Positions 1-11,800 of a stretch of 64,000 nt of DNA are shown in pieces. The translations under genes were made by a program, and so were the position numbers. Source of the DNA: Mesostigma viride (taxonomy: Eukaryota > Streptophyta > Mesostigmatophyceae > Mesostigmatales > Mesostigmataceae); the NCBI GenBank assembly GCA_009746045.1, contig RPFO01000034.1:1989146-2053145 (forward strand). Reading direction: 5' to 3'. The notes beneath the pieces are model-generated. The model had not been told where the DNA came from. It ran no database searches and saw only the letters and a program-made list of their open reading frames with translations. The stretch's first letter is position 1, and every line of letters begins with the position of its first letter.

Positions 1-125
1 TTGCTAACCGCATGCCAGCACGTACCGGATGCCAGCACGTACCGGATATGCAACACCAGGTGCCCCCACCAATCCCTACCCCTCCACCAACCGGATGCCA
101 GCACCTACCGGATGTCCAGCACGAC
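1..125 (-). repeat. Decayed tandem copies of the exon 7 splice donor of LWD1
   Basis: The true exon 7 donor (minus strand, exon end at 109) reads GACATCCG|GTAGGTGCTGGC. The same phrase, with ATCCGGTACGTGCTGGC, recurs twice within 1-60, and ATCCGGT again near 92. Each copy keeps the exon end plus a GT donor. Confidence 0.7.
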
Positions 126-3100
126 CACCTTGGGGCTGTCCATCAAGATAGTCGCCATATAGCGCGGGTCCTGAGTGTGGGCGAGGGGCACAAATAGGCG
201 CGAGGGGCACAAATAGGCGCGAGGGACACAAATAGGCGCGAGCAACACAAATAGGCGCGAGCGACACAAATAGGCGCGAGGGACACAAATAGGCGTGAGG
301 GACACAATTAGGCGCGAGGGACACAAATAGGCGCGAGGGACACAAATAGGCGCGAGGGGCACAAATAGGCGCGAGGGGCACAAATAGGCGCGAGGGACAC
401 AAATAGGCGCAAGCGACACAAATAGGCGCCCACACACACACAATGGAAGGAAGACCCTCAGTATGGGACGCAGCCGCAGGGGGCAGATATGGACCTGGCA
501 CTGTAACACAGGTGGTCCCATGGCAGTTAGTCATGAAACATCCAAGCGCGGCGGATTGACAGCCACGTCCCTATTGGATACCGGCGACGAAATGTGGGGT
601 TAAGAGGCAGGGGTTGGGGAAAGGTCCATATTCTGAAAAAAAATTGGGTTAATACCCCCCTACGGCTGGCATCTGTGTCTAGTGTGCGTTTGTATTTTAT
701 GATATTCCAGCAAGCCCGTTTTTTTCTCGCTCTAATCACCGAGCCGCGTGGGGAAGCGCACGCCCCACCGCAAAGACGCGGGGGAGTATGGAATCACACG
801 GGGCGCACGCACGCACCTGCTTGTTCCACCCCAGGCGCAGCAGCGGCGTGTGTGGTTGCGGGCTCTCGTAGATAATCGTAGAGTGCTCCTTGTCACTGTC
901 AGATGTCACGCCAGGCATAAGGCCAATGGTAGAAATCAAGGTCACCCATCATGTACACAACAGGCAGGCGCTGAGAATGGGGAGGAGGGGGAGTGCAAGG
1001 GATGGCAATGGAACTGGCATAGGGCTCTACACCAAGTCCCTTATGCCAGCAAAAGAGGACAGCAATGAGGCATCATGATGTACGCCCCCCGTGTGCCTTC
1101 GTCTCTCGACCCCTTCGTCTCTCGATCCCTTCATCTAGGGAAACCTCGGGGTAGCTGGTGCTTGCCGGAAATCGACCCCGATCATAGTTCAGCATAGTCT
1201 AGGGAGCCCTCAAAGGTGAAGTGGCCCAACCCCTCTGGACTAATAACAGAGGTACAAGGTCAGACAGATCCTGTTCTGATTGGCGTACTAAATTATCGAG
1301 GAGGTGTACTATGTTAGATTATTGTTGTTGAACTCCATTAGCGTATTGTTCTTATTTATGTCCGTGTTGTACTCCACAATATTATTAACAATTGATTATT
1401 ATAGTTGCACTCTAGACGGTTCTACATTGCATAGGCTCAATGCATACCGCACGTCAAAGAGAATGTATAGCGCTCGGCTGTTTACTTCTATAGCTAATCC
1501 TTGGTTGTCCTATATATTGTTCTACAGCTCTCCATGAACACCGGGCCTACCGGGGGTCAAACATTCCTGTTCTCTAAACAATCATCAGAGGCTCCACAAA
1601 AATACAGAATGACCCATGCACATATATACATGACATGGGGCACACCGCAGGTCAAACGCTAGAGTGTCCTGTTCTCTTAGCAATCATCCCAGGATATCCA
1701 GATCAATGTGACCTGGGACGCACCGCAGGTCGAACACGCGCACGGATCCATCCGCAGAGACCGAGGCAAACACGCCCGCCCCCCCCCACGCAATGTCGTA
1801 CACCTCCTTGTCATGCGCGATCAGCTGCGTGTCGACGACCTCGCGCTGCAGGGGCACAAACAGGTACGGCGACGGCAGTGGCCAGAGTGTTTATCGTTGG
1901 AGTAATACAGAACTTGTCGTGTTTAATCATCAATGTGTCGACAACCTCATGCACCAGCGGCACAAGAGCTACAGGATGGTGATGGCAAGCGCTGATGCCC
2001 GTAGCCACGGTGTCCTTCCTGTTGGACTGGCAAGGACCTGGTTGGGTGTGATCAGCATCGCGTGCGTGACCCGCTAGCTGTGCGCTAAAGAGCTTATGCC
2101 GCGATGCATAGCCAAGGAGTGATCATGAAAGTAGGGCGTGGCGATACAGGATGACCGTGCTCGCGAGGAATTCATGGTTGTAGCAGTGAAACAAGCGCAG
2201 CAGGTGCCAGCATCACACCCATGCTCCCTGCAGATACTGACGAGCGTTTGCAGCCACTAATTAGTGTTTGCTACGTACTGCTGCGCTTATCCACCGCTGA
2301 GCGCACGCAGGCCGATGTTTTGCGCACACAGGGCGCAGTGATGCAGCGACCGTCTATAAACCAGCTGCGACTTACACCCCAGGTGACGGGCAGCCATGAA
2401 TGGTATCAAGTAGACAACCAGCGCAGGCCAGCCATGAATGGTATATATATTTAAAAATATATAAATACTTACATCAGAGTGAAGGCATGCCCAATGAAGA
2501 ATACACAAAGCCAGCGCTAACCAGGGATACCACGACAAAATAACTACAGCTTAATGGTATATATATGTATTCAATTATCCAATATACATGTTTCTGATAT
2601 ATATGACAGTGTATACGACAATAGATATGGACATATGCATGAGGATATCGATGGATATACGACATTAGCATAATCACGCCCACCAAATCCTCCGATAGGC
2701 CCCCTCACCCACCTCAATGCCCCACACGGTGCACATCCCCCCTCCCCCACACACACCTTCCTCTAAAGCCCTCGTCGCCTGCCCCCCTGACCCACCTCGA
2801 TGTCCCTTCCCATGCGCATGGCCCCCCGCCGCACGACCTCTACAGCCCCCCCCCCACGCCCTATGCACCCACCTCGATGTCCCACACGGTGCATGTGGTG
2901 TCGATGCTGGACGTGCCCACCCGCTTGGTGTCGATCTCGTTCCAATCAAACGACGTCAGCGGCGCACAGAACTCACTGTTCTTATTCTGGCGACAACAGA
3001 GCAAGGCAACAACCAAAGCGAAGCGTGACAACAACCAACGCGGAGCGTGACAACAACGGCACAAACCAACAAGGCCACGTGGCAGGGACGGTGTGAGTCA

Positions 3101-6100
3101 CCATGGCAACCTTAAGGGTGATGGGCCACCCATGATGGAGGCAACCGAGCAAGCCAATTGTCGATGGGGCAGTGTCAGGGGTGGCGGGTGGGCGGCGTGT
3201 GACAAGGTGCAAATCGAGCCAAATAGAACAGCAGCAGCGGCAGCAGCAGCAGCAGCAGCAGCACGAACAAGCACTTAATTAGACATAGGCGCAGTCATAT
3301 GTCCAGCTCGCATGTCCTGACCTTAACCTTCCCAAAGAGATCCCAAAGAGAATGTGTAAATAGATAATACAAATTCATATTATTGAAACCTTAACCTTCC
3401 CACAGAGATCCTGATTTTCCTGAATACACCGAATAGAAAAAACACCAATTGACCAAAAGGTTGGTGGGCTTACACAAAAACCACTGTCGAATCGCATGCC
3501 CGGTGAACATCTTCCCACGTATCCGCTCACATTGTTCAGCAGGCTCGTGCTCTTGACACTAAACAAATAAATAATTCATATGACTACATTCCTGACATTT
3601 TTCAGCAAGGTCTTGGAGCCATGATAAATATAATCTTAAAATCCACACACATTTTTCAGCAGCTGTCAAGTACATAACGATACGATTCCTCACATTCTCC
3701 AGCAGGCTATAAAGCTTGACAATCTAATGGCTATATAGACAGGCAGGCTCGAGCTACCATGGTCCGGATTCTCCAGATTTCTGGCCTGCCCTGGTTGTCT
3801 GATTGACATAGATGATAGATGTAACTAACGTCCCCTCACATTGTTCAGCAGGCTCTTGAGCTTGACCTTCTCGTCCTCCACCTCCCAGATGCGCAGGTAG
3901 TCGCCCGTGGTGGCCAACAAGTCTGGCTTGGTGCACTCCTTGTCTGGGATGAAGATGATCTTGGTGGTCGGGTACGGGTGCGGGAAGGACAGGTTGGGGT
4001 CCGCGCGGAACTGGCCATCGTCGTCCAGCTGGCAGACGTCGCGATGCCGAAGAATTCCAAAGAATAAGAAAGAAAGGCAATGGAGAACGAAACCAAGGGA
4101 TAAGACAGAAAGGCAACGAAGGACGCAAACAAAGAAGAAGAGAGACACAGGAGAGCAACACACAGCGAGCACACAGACAAGGACGAGCGAGGAGGAAGAC
4201 GCAGCCAAAGAAAACCCAGGGAAGAAGGGGCAGCTGTTTCAGGAAGGGGGGCAGTTCAGCAAGTGGGCAGTAAGGCAGGAGGTGTGCCACCCCACCCTCC
4301 AGGACTGGAGCCATCGTCCGCACCAGGGCACAAGAGATGACGCGCGTAGTGCATGTGTCATGCATGGAAGTTGCTTTGATGATATCAGGTCTTTAGCACC
4401 TAAAAAGCGACAGACGTGCTGGGGTGTACATGTGTGGATGATTTTGTCACAGCGGCCGCAGGTGGGTACCAGTTGATGCGTGGTGCGCGGCGTGAGGGGA
4501 CAAACTATGTATAGGGAGCCGTACTATATGTCATGTCACCAGGGACTAAACGGATGATGAACCATGCACAGAATGGGTGGGTGCAGATACTGCATAATAC
4601 TTCGTGGGATTGAAAGAGGGCATGCATGTTGTGAACACGCTACCAAGTACAACTCACTGCTATTTGATACATTATGAAAATACGGTAACCCCAACAGGGT
4701 ATTGAAATAAAATAGTTTATTTTCAAACGGCCCATGCTTGCACAACCAGCCACCACACCCATCGCGCGGCCCTGCTACAGCTTGTACACTTTTTGCTTGT
4801 GCTCTTTCTCCCACGAAAAACACAAGGAAAAAGTAGCAGGGCGTCTAGAATGAGACTCTTATGACAGAAGACACAGTTCTTTGAAGCGTGTGTGTGAGTG
4901 TCCATGAGACAACCAGGGGTGAGCACAGCACAATTTACTGGCGATGGTTCTCTGCAGCCAGCCGCATGGGACTTCAAAGGGCACCCATTTTCTGATAGCA
5001 AGCACATCTCCCTGCGGGCGAAAAAAATCGTTTGGGGAATTGTCAGGTGCGTGTGCCCACAACCCGTCGTGCCCCATCAACAGTTGCTTCTAGCGCAGCA
5101 CCAGCAAATGGCACATGAGCGGGCACATGAGCGTTGTACACGCTAACGATGAGGAGAACAATGACCGCTGCATCACAGCATCGGTCAGGTACAGACCAAG
5201 CCAATGCGGTGCAGCGCCCGCAGGCACCCAGACGGCAAGGAGCACAAGGGCGCATCACTGGGTGCGGCAGGTCCCACCAAGGAGCAAGGGAGACCCAGAC
5301 CAGCATGAAGAGGATGTGAAGGAGTGGGGCAAGTTGGCATCGTGCAAGAGAGAAAAAGAAGCAGCGGCAGAAGCCACACATCACTGGGCTGCTAGAATAC
5401 AAGCAGGGCTTCTGTGCCCAGTGTTTTTTCCTGTTGTGTGCAACCGCGTCGTGCGGCAAAGGCAAGGTATAATTATGACTGTGTACAAAAACACCTGCAG
5501 GGGGGCACCGGGCACGAGATGGTGTAGGGCTGGTGCTGTTTGGGAATAGAAGGAGGGTAAACAAGGGGGAACAGGAGGGTAAACCAGCCGGCACAAGCAG
5601 CTGGCTAACAACTGTGAGGCGATCGCTGGGCAGCTGCTGGGAGGTGCTTCACGCGCTTAAACGACCAGAAGCCAGCCATAATGGACGCCGCGGCAGGCCC
5701 GGCACCTGCCGATGAAGTCAGCCCGGGTAAATGCCTGGGATGGCAATTGTTCTCTGGTCTAGCGACCGAAAAGCAGGACTCGACTGGGACAAGCCCGTAG
5801 TGCGACAGATGTGAGCACAGTCTACGGGGGAAACGAGGCAGGGTTACCGGGAAGGGAGACAATGAGCGGATGGGGCGGTAAATAAAATGCCGCGGCGTAC
5901 AACGGTGCACTCGCGCGGCAGCGACACACTGTCCGTGCTTTTATTCACCTGTACGATGTCCACTCGGTTGTTGTAGTCATCTATAAAGCTCCCGATAGCT
6001 AGACGGAATCTCTTATCCGCACGAACCTGCACCGCGAACGCGTGAAAAAGTGCCAGACAGAACATGACGCGTTTTCAATAATGCTAACCCGCAGGCGAGC

Positions 6101-6265
6101 CATTACGGCAAGAGCAAACCTGAACTATCCGCCAGCGTGTCAGAAATGGCGATCTCCCCTCGACAGCGCATCAGAAGTGTGTACTCCCAGACTCACACTC
6201 CAATTCATCCCATAGATAAGCCATGGGGCTTCGTGCGTGTAAATCTCCGCTCGTTTTTCAGACAT
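109..6265 (-). CDS. LWD1: LWD1/DCAF7-type WD40-repeat protein, seven exons, 3' end outside window
   Basis: Exons on the minus strand: 6265-6197, 6026-5949, 4028-3840, 2986-2873, 1845-1724, 895-817, 170-109. All junctions are GT/AG and the phases join cleanly (0,0,0,0,2,0, then 2 at the edge), giving about 237 residues; plant LWD1 has about 346, so roughly the last third is missing to the left. The start ATG at 6265 opens [19 protein letters not shown], matching the LWD1 N terminus. Later blocks match the family: [81 protein letters not shown]. The family forms a WD40 propeller scaffold acting with DYRK kinases and CUL4-DDB1, and in plants within the clock and photoperiod network. Plant-like wording ([23 protein letters not shown]) favours LWD1 over animal DCAF7. 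The introns are filled with copies of the exon edges. It is divergently arranged with the SF-assemblin gene. Confidence 0.95.
178..429. repeat. 19-bp minisatellite abutting the exon 7 acceptor of LWD1
   Basis: About 13 units of cgcgagggacacaaatagg with point variants. The first unit merges with the intron end (minus strand CCCTCGCCCACACTCAG|GACCCG), so the array begins in the polypyrimidine/acceptor zone of exon 7. Long open frames across it are by-products of the repetition. Confidence 0.9.
1539..1972 (-). repeat. Tandem copies of donor and acceptor edges around LWD1 exon 5
   Basis: The exon 5 donor region (gcaccgcaggtcgaac at about 1721-1736) recurs as cacaccgcaggtcaaac near 1641 and cctaccgggggtcaaac near 1546. 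The latter two are followed by a shared tail (cctgttctct..caatcat). The acceptor side (gtgtcgacgacctcgcg..cag at 1829-1851) recurs near 1935-1972 as gtgtcgacaacctcatg followed by ggcacaa. Confidence 0.65.
2704..2896 (-). repeat. Three tandem copies of the LWD1 exon 4 donor edge
   Basis: On the minus strand the true exon end is GGGACATCGAG|GTGGGTGC at 2873. It recurs at about 2787-2820 (GGGACATCGAG GTGGGTCAG) and 2704-2734 (GGGGCATTGAG GTGGGTGAG, also keeping CACCGTGT upstream). All retain a usable-looking GT donor. Period about 80 bp. Confidence 0.85.
3229..3262. repeat. (GCA)n microsatellite
   Basis: Mostly uninterrupted cag/gca triplets inside LWD1 intron 3. Confidence 0.9.
3524..3865 (-). 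repeat. Five copies (one true, four decayed) of the LWD1 exon 3 donor edge
   Basis: The true edge at 3840 reads, on plus, cctcacattgttcagcaggc followed by tcttgagcttgac. Degenerate copies start near 3524 (cgctcacattgttcagcagg), 3589 (cctgacatttttcagcaagg), 3644 (cacacatttttcagcag) and 3687 (cctcacattctccagcagg). They share the pattern c-c-t-c-a-c-a-t-t..cagcagg..cttga, that is, exon end plus donor. Confidence 0.75.
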
Positions 6266-7794
6266 CCTTGTCCCTTGACGAGCAAACAAGCCAGCAGCTC
6301 ACTGTAGGCATTAAAATACAGGCATGGAATTTAATCCTAGCATGTGGGCACGCGATCGGGTTTGCAGCCTGCTCTAAACCGCCGCCATCATCACCATACC
6401 CGCTAACAATACTCCCGCCACAGGCGTGACACGCAAGCATGCATAGCCCCATGGAGCAGCGAGAGTTCCAAAAGCTGTCGCCAGCGCGCGCCAGCGAGGG
6501 GTGAGGTCGCGCGCGGCCGGGGGTGAATCTTCGCCCTTCGGGTGATTCACGATTTTGGCGGGCGCTGACACAACGAAAGCCGCCACGTATACAAAGTTGT
6601 GGCAGCCAAGATGGTGAATGAGATCCGCGTGGCTTTTCGAGATCGGCCCGCCATCGACCCCAGGAACGTTGGGAGTCCACGGCCAACAGTCACCTGCCAT
6701 CGGCCAACGCGGCATGGACAGGTGGCGCGTCGTGGCTGGTAGTCCCCTGAAAAGCGGCAGAGCGGTTGCAGCCTTCAGCCTTGCAGGAGGGAATGGCCAC
6801 GGGCCAGCCGATGGACCGATAACGGTCATGTGATGCAGACGCGCGAGGAAGCCAAGATATTTTACCCGGGAAAAAAATGGCCTGTACTTGTAATGGTGTG
6901 ACGCTGGCATCCGCAAGATATTCTGAAGCCGGCAACGCGCAACGGCGCAAGGCGCCAAGCACAGGCGCAGAACGGCACAATCCAAAATGGCACAAACCCT
7001 CCACAAACAGCTGCTGTCTTTGGCTTCGACCCAGGCGTAACCCTGCCGCTTGTCAATGTAATACTGTACTGTACAGTAATACCAACGGCCCTGCAACGGC
7101 TATTATAATCTACGCCCGTCGCCAAGTACGATACAGAATTCGATCCAGGTTCGAGCCACGAAAAAGCCACAAAAAAGACGGCCATTTGTCACCTGTCAAT
7201 ATGCCGTGCTACTGCCTCCACCATTATACCATAGCCTGACGCAGGTTCCGGTTTACACTGTACACTCTACAGCCGCCGTTGTAGTTCGTAAACGAAGCAC
7301 ATTATAATTCACATTATTTTGTCGGGCGGGACGTCGTTGATTACTTCGATATTTGGAACTGGACGCCTATCGGCAGGTTACAGCAGGATGAACATCTTCA
7401 TGAGCCAAGAGATTGTTTTTCGCTAGAACGCGAGTCCGGAATAACCTAACACAAATTGAACCAGCCTCCTGTATTCAAGGGATTCGCTGCAGGCTCGGCC
7501 ATCTAGACGCCTTTTATTCAAGAGAGCTCACGACGGAAGCAGTGACTACGCTGTATTGGGACGCTGGACTAAACGCACGTCATGCCCATGCTAGCTCAAA
7601 TGTCACAGGACGGTGAGTCGCCGTGATCTTGTTTATCGGAGGACCATTTGCGGCCGAGGCCCTCGTGGACGTCGCCACTCGGTACTCCTGTGCATTGGAT
7701 GTTGGTGTTCAAGGGGAAACCTGAATAACGCTCCCTGCGGAACTCAGACCTCCTGCCCAGAAGTATTCTGTTCCCGGCCCGCGTCAACGCCACA
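6266..7794. promoter_or_regulatory. Shared upstream region of divergent LWD1 and SF-assemblin genes
   Basis: About 1.5 kb separates the two start codons, which face away from each other, so 5' UTRs and promoters of both must lie here. No coding exon is recognised. An imperfect inverted run around 6520-6560 and several CG-rich palindromic stretches are seen, but no element can be assigned. Confidence 0.5.
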
Positions 7795-8655
7795 ATGTCC
7801 AGCACTCGCACGCCCGTGAAGCCATCGACAATGTCTCCCTCCGTGAAGCCGTCGGCCATGTCCCCGGCCACGGATGGCATCGCATCCCCCCGCGGCGGCA
7901 CCGTCTCGACCCGCTCCTCCGCGTCCAAGCTGCGCGAGGTTCATGACAAGTTCCCCTCCCTGTACATGGACCTGGAGGCGGAGCGCCAGGCGAAGCGTGA
8001 CATGGAGACCTCCCACCGCGCCATGGTGCTCGACTTTTGCACGCGGCTCGAGGCCAAGCTCGACGCAGAGGCCGCCGTGCGCGCCGAGTCCCACAAGGCC
8101 CTCGAATCGGCTATTGATGCTGGCATCCGGGGCTTGTCGGAGCGGCTCTCACTCCAGTTCAACGAGAAGTACCTCTCCCTAAAGGCCGCGGTCGACGCAC
8201 TCTCGGGGACATTTTTGGAACTCCACGCGTCACTCCGGGAGGAGCGCGAGCAGCGCCAAGCTGACGTGGAGCACCTGGCGTCCACGTTCGGGACCAAGCT
8301 CAACGAGGCCCAGGCGTCCCTGGAGGTCGAGCGGGAGGCCCGGATGGCGCGCGACGCTGAGGTGCTCCACAAGCTGGGCAGCGAGCTGGTCCGTTTGGAG
8401 AGCGAGCTGGACCGCGAGGTGAACGAGCGGTCGGTCGGCGTCAAGGGCCTGCAACGGGACCTGCGGACGCTCGCGGTCAACGCCAAGGAGGACGCGGAGC
8501 GGTTCCACTCGCTGGTGCTGTCGGAGGTGGCGGCCATCAAGGGGGACCTCGCGCTGGAGCGGCAGGAGCGGGTCGCGGAGGACGAGCAGATCGTGAATGG
8601 GCTGGACGAGTGCACGCGGGGGCTGCAGGACGCGTTGCGCCTCGCCATGGCATGA
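7795..8655 (+). CDS. SFA: SF-assemblin (striated flagellar-root fibre protein)
   Basis: Single uninterrupted 286-residue frame, ATG at 7795, TGA at 8653-8655; green algal SF-assemblins are of similar size. Residues 1-45 form a basic, proline/serine-rich head with repeated SP and TP motifs, as in the family's phosphorylated head. Residues about 46-283 are a nearly continuous coiled coil rich in E, R, L and A. Family-like phrases include KLREVHDKF, RGLSERLSLQFNEKY and LREEREQRQADVEHL. SF-assemblin polymerises into 2-nm filaments of the striated microtubule-associated fibres that anchor basal bodies, so the host probably makes flagella. It is intronless, unlike LWD1 beside it, with strong GC3 bias. 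Another long coiled-coil protein is a remote alternative, but the head-rod layout argues for SFA. Confidence 0.9.
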   Translation: MSSTRTPVKPSTMSPSVKPSAMSPATDGIASPRGGTVSTRSSASKLREVHDKFPSLYMDLEAERQAKRDMETSHRAMVLDFCTRLEAKLDAEAAVRAESHKALESAIDAGIRGLSERLSLQFNEKYLSLKAAVDALSGTFLELHASLREEREQRQADVEHLASTFGTKLNEAQASLEVEREARMARDAEVLHKLGSELVRLESELDREVNERSVGVKGLQRDLRTLAVNAKEDAERFHSLVLSEVAAIKGDLALERQERVAEDEQIVNGLDECTRGLQDALRLAMA

Positions 8656-8830
8656 GCAGGGCGCGGCATGGCATCCACATATCACCATGGCATGGCATAT
8701 CCTCGCCGTGACATGAGCACGTTGGCCATGGCATGGCATGGCCTCGTCATGGCATGAGCACATTGGCCATGGCATGCATCCGCATATAGCCATGCCATAG
8801 ACGATGTACTGTAGCCATGGCATGAACACG
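8641..8830 (+). repeat. Tandem copies of the SF-assemblin stop-codon edge
   Basis: The gene ends ctcgccatggcatgagca (stop tga). Near-copies follow at about 8702 (ctcgccgtgacatgagca), 8743 (ctcgtcatggcatgagca) and 8811 (gtagccatggcatgaaca), with more catggcatg runs between. Confidence 0.8.
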
Positions 8831-11800
8831 GACGGTACCCGTATGTTCCCGCGCGGCGCAAGGATGCGTGGCGAGGCACCAAAGGGGGGCACAGGCGCGA
8901 GCACATTAGGGTCGCTTGCGCTGGCGAGGGTTGTCCTTGCCTGGCAACCGCTTGCTGTTCCTCCCCTCCTTTCCGCGTAGCTATTTCTCCCCATGGGGCC
9001 CGACGCAGGAACGCGATGCGGGCGCGAGCAGCTTGTATGTGCGCTGCGGCTTGAGCTGGCACTCATTCATGATCTGTTGTGCGAGTAGCCATGTGTCATC
9101 CATGGAGGATGCCCTTGCCTCCTTTCATCGGGATGGCATGGGGAGGCTGGCGGCTCACGGGTGCACCTGCTGGCCAACGTCACCACGCCCTGTATCGTCG
9201 TGACGCGCACCCCCACGTAAGGGCGCGATGGCATTCCCCTGTGTGTGCGCATTGGGGCCATGTGACAAGCGTGTTTTGTCGCATGGGGCACGACCCCTAG
9301 ATAGCGAACCCATACTGCGGGGTGCCTGCCTGCCGCATGTGTCAGGATTCATTTGCGCCAACCTCTACAGTGACCTAATATGCATGTCGCATGTGGCACA
9401 CACCCCAATCTTAACTGCTGGGGAGGTGGCGCGATGACACACGCGGCAGGAGTAATGGCCTGGGCGCAGGGCACCATGGGAACCCAAACCAGAGGTGGAA
9501 TCCCAACGTCGGGACGAGTGCTCTCCCTGCCCAGCGGTGCCAGGCCTACGTTCCCATGCCCTCCTCCCTGTAAACCGCGGCCACTCGTCCATCCTGCACT
9601 TGTGCACTTGTCCGTTGGCGCAAGAGAACGGCAGGTGGCGGCCAGTCGGCTCCGCCTCTCCACGGCTGTGGGTGCCCACTTGCTACGGCTTGGCAAGGCA
9701 ACCGCGTTGGATTCCCACTAAAGTGACCGCGATGAGCCCACCACTACGACCGCGATGTGCCTACTATAGTGACCGTGATGTGACTGCGATGTGCCCACTT
9801 GCTACGGCTTGGCAAGTCAAGTCCTGTAAAGGGTCGGGCCTCCGACCCCGTTCCTGTTCAGGTTTCGTGGCGCCGCAGACACATGCTCGAGCCGGCGGTG
9901 TCCGTTCCCATGAGGCTGGGTGGCTGTGGTGGGTGCCCTTGCTGGGGCGGGGGCCATGGTGGGTGGTGGGCGCTCTGACCAAAGGTTGCTGCTGGCACGC
10001 TAGACTCATCCAGCACCGTGTTTCTGCTGGTGCCATTTACGTGGGATCGGTGGGGCCACCTTCAGGGCTGCTGACTGTCTTCTCCCCTGCTGGCCCCCCT
10101 GTGGGCCGGGGGTAGTATGACATCACATGCATGTGGCTACTGGCGATGGCAGGCGTTGCGTGTCGAGGCTTGTTGGCCCATGCGCGCGCCACGCGGTGGG
10201 GGACGTGCAAGTGGGACCTGCTGCCCCGCCTGTCCGTGCCAGCTACTGTGCTCCGCCACGTAGCGTACTAACCTTAACGGCTCCGCCGGGTTGAAATGGG
10301 TTGGCTATCGACCATGTTGGGGCCCGCTGTCATCCGCGGAGGTGTTCATGCGCGGCTGGGTTTTCCAATGGTAGTGGCGGCATAGCCTTACTTTGCCCCA
10401 AATCTGTGACCCAATCAGTGCACCACATGGGGTTGTAAGGCGCATCGTGATTTGTCATTTGGGGTGATGGGGATTGCCAGATACGGACGGCGGTGACTGT
10501 TGGGCTCTAGTCTTTAGCGCCATAGTTATGTTTCCTATCTAACAGTGACTGGGCGCCCATGCGTGATGGCAGTTAGCGGTTGGCGGGTCGGAGAAACTGT
10601 AGACTTCTGTATTTTGGGTGTGACCCATGAAGACACCTGTATTTTTGTGCCACCTTGCCAGGTGTTTGATTGGCTGGAAGGGGCCTCTCCTGGGGGGGGG
10701 GGTGTTATTATTATTATTTCCTTACACGTATGCAGTATTTCTCTAGGCTCGTAACGGGCATCAGTGGGCTAAGGCCTGGCGCTCCTGCATTTACTGTCCG
10801 AAGTGTGTGGTGCCCAGCCCATGCATGCGTGGTAACCAGTTATGACTGTCAGGCAAATACTTATGGCCATGGTGTGGTGCAACCCTGTGCTTGTACTCAA
10901 GGTGTTTATGCGGTTCTGGGATATCATATCAGGTAATTTTGCATGTATTGTTTATTATATGAAAAATAAGTTGTAAAGCTTTCGCATGCCTCCCTTGAAT
11001 CGCAATGCCTGCCCAGCCCTCTTGCACCGTGCAGAAGGCGTTCCCTGCAATTTTCCCCTTCAATTTGCAAGTGGTGCATGCAGAAGGAAAACGCCTTTCT
11101 ACCCCTACGCAGAAAAGCAGGGCGAATCTTAGTTAGTGGAGGAAAAAGTACTTTGGACTTAAAGACTTGTGTTTTTTTGCAAAACTTAGCCCTTACCGGG
11201 GGACGACAAGTGTCCAACACGGAAAATCGTACTCTGTCGTATGTTTCGGGCTGGAGAAGACAAGTGGAGAACTCGTCAATAGGTACGTAATTACGGCCCA
11301 TGTGCGGCGTGGGAAACAACTGAACTGAACTGAATTACAGCCAGTATAGATTCTCTATAGCTGCTGCCCATGTGCGGCGTGGGACACAACAACAACAACA
11401 ACGGCCAGTATCAAGGAGACAACCAGCGCAGGCCAGAAATCGGGAGAATCCGGACCATGGTAGCTCGAGCCTGCCGTTATCTTGTCCGCGTGTTCGAGTC
11501 GTTCAGGATGATGAAGATGAATGGTGATGGAAATGTGTATCCTTGTGCATTGAAATTATGGCTGGCTTACGTGTAGAGCGACTAGATGACCTATCTAGAC
11601 GGTGGGGCCGGAAACAGCATGCTTGATCAGGGCGTGTGTTTCGAGCCTAACTGGCCGGGAGTGTCTAGTGGTGAGCACCATTGCTGCGATCGCTCTCCCA
11701 CCATTTACGAGGAAATACCCGCAAATGGAAAACCACTGAAAAGGTCTAGCTAGTCAGTCATCACGTTAGCCATGCCATGATTCCAAACGTCCAAGAACTG

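Noticed and set aside
76-534. Minus-strand frames of 138-152 codons
   Set aside because: They follow the 19-bp array; only the last ~20 codons (170-109) are a real exon of LWD1.
6374-7096. 240-codon minus-strand frame upstream of LWD1
   Set aside because: No known motif, overlaps the likely promoter region and has no coding signature; LWD1 already starts at 6265.
7941-9066. Long minus-strand frames opposite SF-assemblin
   Set aside because: Shadows of the GC-rich coding strand; no family resemblance.
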